This document shows, piece after piece, positions 33,059-36,698 of a stretch of 36,698 bases of DNA. A program made the translations under genes and the position numbers. The stretch is from assembly GCA_934695325.1 (NCBI GenBank), contig CAKUVD010000018.1:1-36698 (forward strand), written 5' to 3'. The stretch is from an uncultured Bacteroidales bacterium. GTDB taxonomy: Bacteria; Bacteroidota; Bacteroidia; Bacteroidales; UBA932. How positions within the stretch are numbered: position 1 is the first letter of the stretch; each line of letters starts with the position of its first letter. The notes under the pieces were generated by a model that was given only the letters and a program-made list of their open reading frames with translations, had not been told where the DNA came from and ran no database searches.

Positions 33059-33535
33059 ATGAGAAAATCGAAGCCTAGAAAGAGGATTCTACTTCCTGAT
33101 CCTAAGTTTCACGATGCTAATGTAACACGCTTCGTGAATAATCTTATGCTGCAGGGGAAGAAGAGTATCGCGTATTCTATTTTTTACGATGCCATTGACA
33201 TGGTAGGCGAGAAGATGAAAGATTCTGACAAGGCTCCTCTAGATATCTGGAGGAAAGCTCTCGAGAACGTAACCCCGCAGGTTGAGGTAAAGAGCCGTAG
33301 GGTCGGTGGAGCTAACTTCCAGGTGCCAACAGAGTTGAGACCGGAGAGAAAGATTTCACTTTCGATGAAGAACCTGATACTTTTTGCACGTAAGCGTTCC
33401 GGCCACTCTATGGCAGAAAAACTCTGTGCAGAGATTGTTGCCGCTTATAACAACGAAGGTGGCGCATACAAGAGAAAAGAAGATATGCACAAGATGGCGG
33501 AAGCCAACAAGGCATTTGCTCACTTCCGTTTCTAA
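33059..33535 (+). CDS. rpsG: 30S ribosomal protein S7
   Basis: 158 residues. S7 nucleates assembly of the 3' domain of 16S rRNA and lies at the E site. Recognised by the N-terminal MRKSKPRKR, the [20 protein letters not shown] block, [20 protein letters not shown] and the C-terminal [14 protein letters not shown]. It lies 34 bases after rpsL and 12 bases before fusA. In many bacteria S7 represses its own operon by binding the mRNA. Confidence 0.99.
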   Translation: MRKSKPRKRILLPDPKFHDANVTRFVNNLMLQGKKSIAYSIFYDAIDMVGEKMKDSDKAPLDIWRKALENVTPQVEVKSRRVGGANFQVPTELRPERKISLSMKNLILFARKRSGHSMAEKLCAEIVAAYNNEGGAYKRKEDMHKMAEANKAFAHFRF

Positions 33536-33547
33536 TTCCCGCGTAAA

Positions 33548-35668
33548 ATGGCAAAAAGAGATCTTAGATTCACCAGAAACATCGGCATTATGGCTCACAT
33601 CGATGCCGGTAAGACAACCACTTCTGAGCGTATTCTTTTCTATACAGGAAAGACTCACAAAATCGGTGAGGTTCACGATGGTGGTGCTACAATGGACTGG
33701 ATGGTTCAGGAGCAGGAGCGTGGTATCACCATCACTTCCGCAGCCACCACAGCCTTCTGGCATTATGACGGGAATGTTTATCAGCTGAACTTGATCGATA
33801 CCCCGGGCCACGTGGACTTCACCGTTGAGGTAGAGCGTTCACTCCGTGTGCTCGATGGTACAATCGCTACTTTCGATGCAGTAGGAAAAGTTCAGCCTCA
33901 GTCCGAGACTGTATGGCGTCAGGCAGACAAGTTCGGTGTTCCGAAGATTGCCTATGTCAACAAGATGGACCGTGTCGGTGCCGACTTCCTCGGCTGCGTG
34001 AAGGATATCAAGGACAAGCTCGGTGCTACCGCAGTTCCTATTTCCCTTCCTATCGGTGCAGAGGACAAGTTCATCGGTATCATTGACCTTATCGACAGAA
34101 AGGCCATCGAGTACGAGGCAGACAACACCAAGCTCGTTAACTATCACGAGATTCCTATCCCTGAGGATATGAAGGGTGAGGTAGAGCTTTGGAGAGACAG
34201 GCTCGTAGAGGCTGCGGCCGAGTGCGATGACGCCCTTATGGAGAAATACTTCGAGGATCCGGAGTCAGTTACCAAGGATGAGATTATCGCAGCTATCCGC
34301 AAGGGTACCATCGCGATGAAGATTGTCCCTGCGACTTGCGGTTCTTCATATAAGGATAAAGGTGTACAGTTCCTTCTGGATGCCGTTATCCGTTACCTGC
34401 CTTCACCTATCGACATCGGAGCCGTAAAGGGAACAGACCCTAAGACTGGCGACGAGGTCAAGGTAGAGCCAGACGCAACAAAACCTTTCGCAGGCCTTGT
34501 GTTCAAGATTGCGACAGACCCGTTCGTAGGTCGTCTTGCATACGTCAGAGCTTACCAGGGACACCTCGATGCAGGTTCTTATGTGCTTAACACACGTACC
34601 GGCAAGAAAGAGAGAGTTGCCCGCCTCTATCAGATGCACTCAAACCACCAGAACCCTATCGAGTTCGTCGAGGCTGGTGATATCTGCGCAGCTGTAGGTT
34701 TCAAGGATCTCCGTACAGGTGATACCATCTGCGCTGAGGATCATCCGGTTACACTTGAGGCTATGGAATTCCCTGATCCGGTTATCGGTATCGCAGTCGA
34801 GCCTAAGACTCAGGCTGACCTCGAGAAGCTCGGAGTTGCTCTCGGCAAGCTTGCTGAGGAGGATCCTACCTTCACAGTCAAGTCAGATCACGAGACAGGC
34901 CAGACCGTCATCAGCGGTATGGGTGAGCTTCACCTTGACATCATCGTAGACCGTCTCCGTCGCGAGTTCGGTGTCGAGATTAACCAGGGTGCACCTCAGG
35001 TTAATTACAAAGAGGCTATCACCACTACGGTTCAGCACCGTGAGCTCTTCAAGAAGCAGACAGGTGGTCGTGGTAAGTTTGCGGATATCATCGTTGAGAT
35101 CGGCCCTGCAGACGAGGGTGTTACCGGACTTCAGTTCGATAACCAGGTCAAGGGCGGTAACGTGCCTAAGGAGTATGTTCCTTGCGTTCAGAAAGGATTC
35201 GAGTCAGCAATGGCAAATGGTGTCCTTGCAGGCTATGAGGTTCCTTCACTCAAGGTTACCCTCCTCGATGGTTCGTTCCATCCGGTCGATTCAGACCAGC
35301 TCTCATTCGAGATCTGCGCCCGCAATGCCTTCCGTCACGCTTGCCCTAAAGCACATCCGGTTCTCCTCGAGCCTATTATGAGCCTTGAGGTCGTTACTCC
35401 GGAGGAGTATATGGGTGATATCGTCGGCGACCTTAACCGTCGTAGAGGTCAGATCAATGCAATGGATTCCACAGCCAATGGCGCAAGAATCATCAAGGCA
35501 TTCGTTCCGCTCTCAGAGCAGTTCGGTTATGTGACAGTTCTCCGTACCCTTTCTTCAGGCCGTGCGACCAGCACAATGACATTCGATCATTATGCAGAGG
35601 TTCCTGCTAACCTGGCTAAGGAGGTTATCGAGAAGAGCGGTTACAAGGCATCCGATGACGACGAATAA
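33548..35668 (+). CDS. fusA: Elongation factor G
   Basis: 706-residue translational GTPase that drives translocation and, with RRF, ribosome recycling. GTP-binding motifs are intact: [10 protein letters not shown] (16-25), RGITI (58-62), DTPGH (84-88) and NKMD (138-141). Domains II-V follow at full length and include the [20 protein letters not shown] block. Complete G motifs and position in the str operon identify it as the main EF-G and not the GTPase-defective EF-G2 paralogue known from Bacteroides. A segment usually read as AVGG before the PQSETV motif is AVGK here (Lys114), which is probably lineage variation. Confidence 0.98.
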   Translation: MAKRDLRFTRNIGIMAHIDAGKTTTSERILFYTGKTHKIGEVHDGGATMDWMVQEQERGITITSAATTAFWHYDGNVYQLNLIDTPGHVDFTVEVERSLRVLDGTIATFDAVGKVQPQSETVWRQADKFGVPKIAYVNKMDRVGADFLGCVKDIKDKLGATAVPISLPIGAEDKFIGIIDLIDRKAIEYEADNTKLVNYHEIPIPEDMKGEVELWRDRLVEAAAECDDALMEKYFEDPESVTKDEIIAAIRKGTIAMKIVPATCGSSYKDKGVQFLLDAVIRYLPSPIDIGAVKGTDPKTGDEVKVEPDATKPFAGLVFKIATDPFVGRLAYVRAYQGHLDAGSYVLNTRTGKKERVARLYQMHSNHQNPIEFVEAGDICAAVGFKDLRTGDTICAEDHPVTLEAMEFPDPVIGIAVEPKTQADLEKLGVALGKLAEEDPTFTVKSDHETGQTVISGMGELHLDIIVDRLRREFGVEINQGAPQVNYKEAITTTVQHRELFKKQTGGRGKFADIIVEIGPADEGVTGLQFDNQVKGGNVPKEYVPCVQKGFESAMANGVLAGYEVPSLKVTLLDGSFHPVDSDQLSFEICARNAFRHACPKAHPVLLEPIMSLEVVTPEEYMGDIVGDLNRRRGQINAMDSTANGARIIKAFVPLSEQFGYVTVLRTLSSGRATSTMTFDHYAEVPANLAKEVIEKSGYKASDDDE

Positions 35669-35694
35669 TTATTAACGGAAAAAAGAGTATTGAT

Positions 35695-36000
35695 ATGGGT
35701 CAGAAAATCAGAATAAAGCTCAAATCATTCGATCATATGCTGCTTGACAAGTCAGCAAAGAAGATCGCTGAAACAGTGACTTCTACAGGTGCTAAGGTAT
35801 GTGGCCCGATTCCACTTCCTACAAGCACTAAGATCTTCACTGTGAACCGCTCCACCTTCGTTAACAAGAAGTCCCGCGAGCAGTTCGAACTCAACTCTTA
35901 TTGCAGACTTCTGGACATCGACGAGTCCAATGCTAAGACTGTCGATTCTCTTATGAAGCTTGAACTGCCTTCAGGAGTTGAAGTTGAAATCAAAGTCTGA
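35695..36000 (+). CDS. rpsJ: 30S ribosomal protein S10
   Basis: 101 residues, normal length. S10 is part of the 30S head and also the NusE antitermination factor. Signatures are [35 protein letters not shown] and [16 protein letters not shown]. It follows fusA by 26 bases, as in other Bacteroidales. What is odd is what follows: rplC, normally the next gene of the joined str-S10 cluster, is absent, and a small hairpin and a tRNA come instead. Confidence 0.98.
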   Translation: MGQKIRIKLKSFDHMLLDKSAKKIAETVTSTGAKVCGPIPLPTSTKIFTVNRSTFVNKKSREQFELNSYCRLLDIDESNAKTVDSLMKLELPSGVEVEIKV

Positions 36001-36006
36001 TAGAAA

Positions 36007-36030
36007 TCAGCATCCTGTCTGCTGAAATAT
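36007..36030 (+). terminator. Short hairpin after rpsJ, possible terminator
   Basis: TCAGCA (36007-36012) pairs with TGCTGA (36020-36025) across a 7-base loop, followed by AATATTT. The stem is only 6 bp, so it is a weak terminator at best, but it sits just 6 bases after the rpsJ stop. Confidence 0.4.
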
Positions 36031-36060
36031 TTCGGAATTCAGGAAAAATGACTATATTTG
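36030..36060 (+). promoter_or_regulatory. Promoter of the CAT-anticodon tRNA
   Basis: TTTC at 36030-36033, a 19-base spacer, and TATATTTG at 36053-36060 give a near match to TTTG-N19-TAnnTTTG. The -7 box is identical to that of the tRNA-Ser promoter. Confidence 0.6.
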
Positions 36061-36088
36061 CAAGACCGGTTCTTGCGGCCGGTTTTGC
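36060..36088 (+). other. Leader hairpin before the tRNA
   Basis: GCAAGACCGG (36060-36069) pairs with CCGGTTTTGC (36079-36088) as a 10-bp stem with one G-U pair and a 9-base loop, ending 6 bases before the tRNA. It starts at the last base of the -7 box, so much of it would be in the 5' leader of the tRNA precursor, or it could serve as a further terminator for rpsJ read-through. Confidence 0.5.
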
Positions 36089-36094
36089 AATCTT

Positions 36095-36169
36095 GGTCCC
36101 ATAGCTCAGTTGGTTAGTAGCATCTGACTCATAATCAGAGGGTCACAGGTTCAAGCCCTGTTGGGACCA
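36095..36169 (+). tRNA. tRNA with CAT anticodon, probably tRNA-Met (elongator)
   Basis: A 75-base cloverleaf. The acceptor is GGTCCCA/TGGGACC, the anticodon stem TCTGA/TCAGA with loop CTCATAA (anticodon CAT), and the T arm ACAGG-TTCAAGC-CCTGT. The discriminator is A and CCA is not encoded. The sequence is close to bacterial elongator tRNA-Met. A CAT anticodon can also belong to tRNA-Ile2 modified by TilS, and I cannot fully exclude that. The D stem reads GCTC against TAGC, so the inner pair is mismatched and the D loop is one base longer than usual. Confidence 0.9.
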
Positions 36170-36183
36170 CACTGAGAAAATTG

Positions 36184-36222
36184 CCCAGTCTGTCTTTATG
36201 ATGGACCGGGTGATTTCTTTTT
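36184..36222 (+). terminator. Terminator after the CAT-anticodon tRNA
   Basis: CCCAGTC (36184-36190) pairs with GACCGGG (36204-36210) with one mismatch, followed by TGATTTCTTTTT. Confidence 0.55.
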
Positions 36223-36280
36223 ATGTGAAAACCCCACTGCAAGTGCCTGCAAAGGGTTGTACATATTGTAATTTTTCTAT

Positions 36281-36307
36281 CCGGTGACCGCCCGACTCGA
36301 ACGGGTA
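36281..36307 (-). repeat. tRNA T-arm/acceptor-like remnant (possible attachment-site relic)
   Basis: Read on the minus strand the segment contains CCCG-TTCGAGT-CGGG, a 4-bp T stem with a canonical T loop, followed by CGGTCACCGG, which resembles the 3' acceptor strand of a tRNA. No matching 5' half is present. Such 3'-end fragments are left where elements integrate into tRNA genes. Confidence 0.4.
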
Positions 36308-36521
36308 CAAAAAAAAGACGTGGAAACTGTATATACTAAAACAACAATGATTCAACTTGATAAAATTTGACGATAGCATCTGTAAACAACTGATAATAAG
36401 GAAAGAAAGTACAAAAACCAAATCATAAATAGATTTAAACGAATCAAAGTTTATTGGGGATATATGGGAACATTTACGGGAAAGATATTACCTTTGTGGC
36501 AGAAATAAATAACATAGGAAC

Positions 36522-36698
36522 ATGAAGATTACCATTATCACAAAGGAATGCAAAACCAAGGATAAAAATGCTACTACAAAAGCCTATCTTTGTTTTCGAC
36601 TCCGAGATAAGGATGTTGACTTCAAAGTCCGTTCCGACATTGAGGTTATGCTTAACTATTGGGACAATGATGCACTTTCCTATCGAAGGACAAAGAAA
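36522..36698 (+). CDS. Tyrosine-type integrase, N-terminal fragment (arm-binding domain)
   Basis: 59 codons from the ATG at 36522 to the window edge with no stop; the gene continues beyond. The start (MKITIITKECKTKDKNATTK, then AYLCFRLRDKDVDFKVRSDI) and the following NYWDNDALSYRR resemble the N-terminal arm-DNA-binding part of Bacteroidota tyrosine recombinases, where a short beta-sheet is followed by a 'W' segment. The catalytic Arg/His/Tyr residues would lie outside the window, so the assignment rests on this end and on its place just after a tRNA gene. The codons are AT-rich. It is the likely integrase of a mobile or genomic-island element. Confidence 0.6.
   Translation, partial: MKITIITKECKTKDKNATTKAYLCFRLRDKDVDFKVRSDIEVMLNYWDNDALSYRRTKK

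Larger units (their letters stand above)
36170..36521. other. AT-rich junction region between the tRNA and the integrase gene
   Basis: These 352 bases contain the tRNA terminator, then AT-rich sequence with no credible gene. A tRNA-3'-end-like segment sits on the minus strand at 36281-36307, and a possible -7 box (TACCTTTG, 36489-36496) lies 25 bases before the integrase start. The composition differs from the ribosomal genes just upstream. This is the expected layout of an element end: tRNA, attachment region, integrase. Confidence 0.5.

Noticed and set aside
36221..36421. 66-codon minus-strand frame in the tRNA-integrase junction
   Set aside because: Low complexity, AT-driven, overlapping the tRNA-like remnant; no protein signature.
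1..36698. CRISPR array or insertion sequence
   Set aside because: No regularly spaced direct repeats and no transposase with terminal inverted repeats were seen. The GLUG and propeller repeats are protein-level repeats inside genes.
1..36698. Frequent CATTGAC / GTCAATG words across many genes
   Set aside because: They mostly fall inside codons for Leu-Thr, Ile-Asp or Val-Asn in coding sequence, with no fixed spacing, so codon preference explains them better than a regulatory site. An exact count could not be made by eye.

Overview
The window is a piece of a Bacteroidota (Bacteroidales-type) chromosome. The supporting signs are two complete ECF sigma/FecR/SusC/SusD loci, S46 and C10 peptidases, BACON and FISUMP domains, promoters of the TAnnTTTG (-7) type, few Shine-Dalgarno sequences, and the gene order rpsL-rpsG-fusA-rpsJ. 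Base composition looks moderately GC-rich, except for two visibly AT-richer patches at about 30.2-32.6 kb and after about 36.17 kb. I cannot place the family or genus.

Layout. Bases 1-102 hold the tail of an upstream gene, followed by a terminator. Two plus-strand genes follow: a membrane polyferredoxin with a large extra C-terminal region (173-2215) and a secreted S46 dipeptidyl-peptidase of DPP7 type (2329-4527). A hairpin at 4592-4617 separates them from locus 1, a minus-strand operon of seven tightly packed genes (14196 down to 4636): ECF sigma, FecR anti-sigma, SusC, SusD, a DUF6528-like propeller lipoprotein, a FISUMP lipoprotein and a Tat-exported metallophosphoesterase. A tRNA-Ser(GCT) gene sits divergently next to it. 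A minus-strand pair follows: an S9 peptidase and a DUF3298-type lipoprotein.

Divergent from these is locus 2 (plus strand, 17929-30176): ECF sigma, FecR, SusC, SusD, a BACON-GLUG-NAGPA (phosphodiester glycosidase) lipoprotein, a BACON-GLUG lipoprotein and a secreted DNase I-fold (EEP) hydrolase, closed by a strong terminator. An AT-rich pair follows: a C10 (streptopain-like) cysteine protease lipoprotein and a small lipoprotein starting one base after it. Then comes the housekeeping str operon rpsL-rpsG-fusA-rpsJ with a good promoter. After rpsJ the expected ribosomal protein genes are missing. The sequence runs instead into a CAT-anticodon tRNA, an AT-rich stretch with a tRNA-3'-end-like remnant, and the first 59 codons of a probable tyrosine integrase, which looks like the edge of an integrated element.

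How the genes may work together. Each Sus locus carries its own cell-surface signalling circuit: the STN domain of SusC, FecR and the sigma factor. Neither encodes a recognisable glycoside hydrolase or polysaccharide lyase. The accessory enzymes that can be recognised act on phosphate esters: a metallophosphoesterase in locus 1, and a NAGPA-type phosphodiester glycosidase plus an EEP-fold phosphodiesterase in locus 2. The most interesting reading is that these are uptake systems for phosphodiester-containing glycans or glycoconjugates (phosphoglycans, teichoic-acid-like polymers, capped phosphomannans). This is inference from domain content, not proof.
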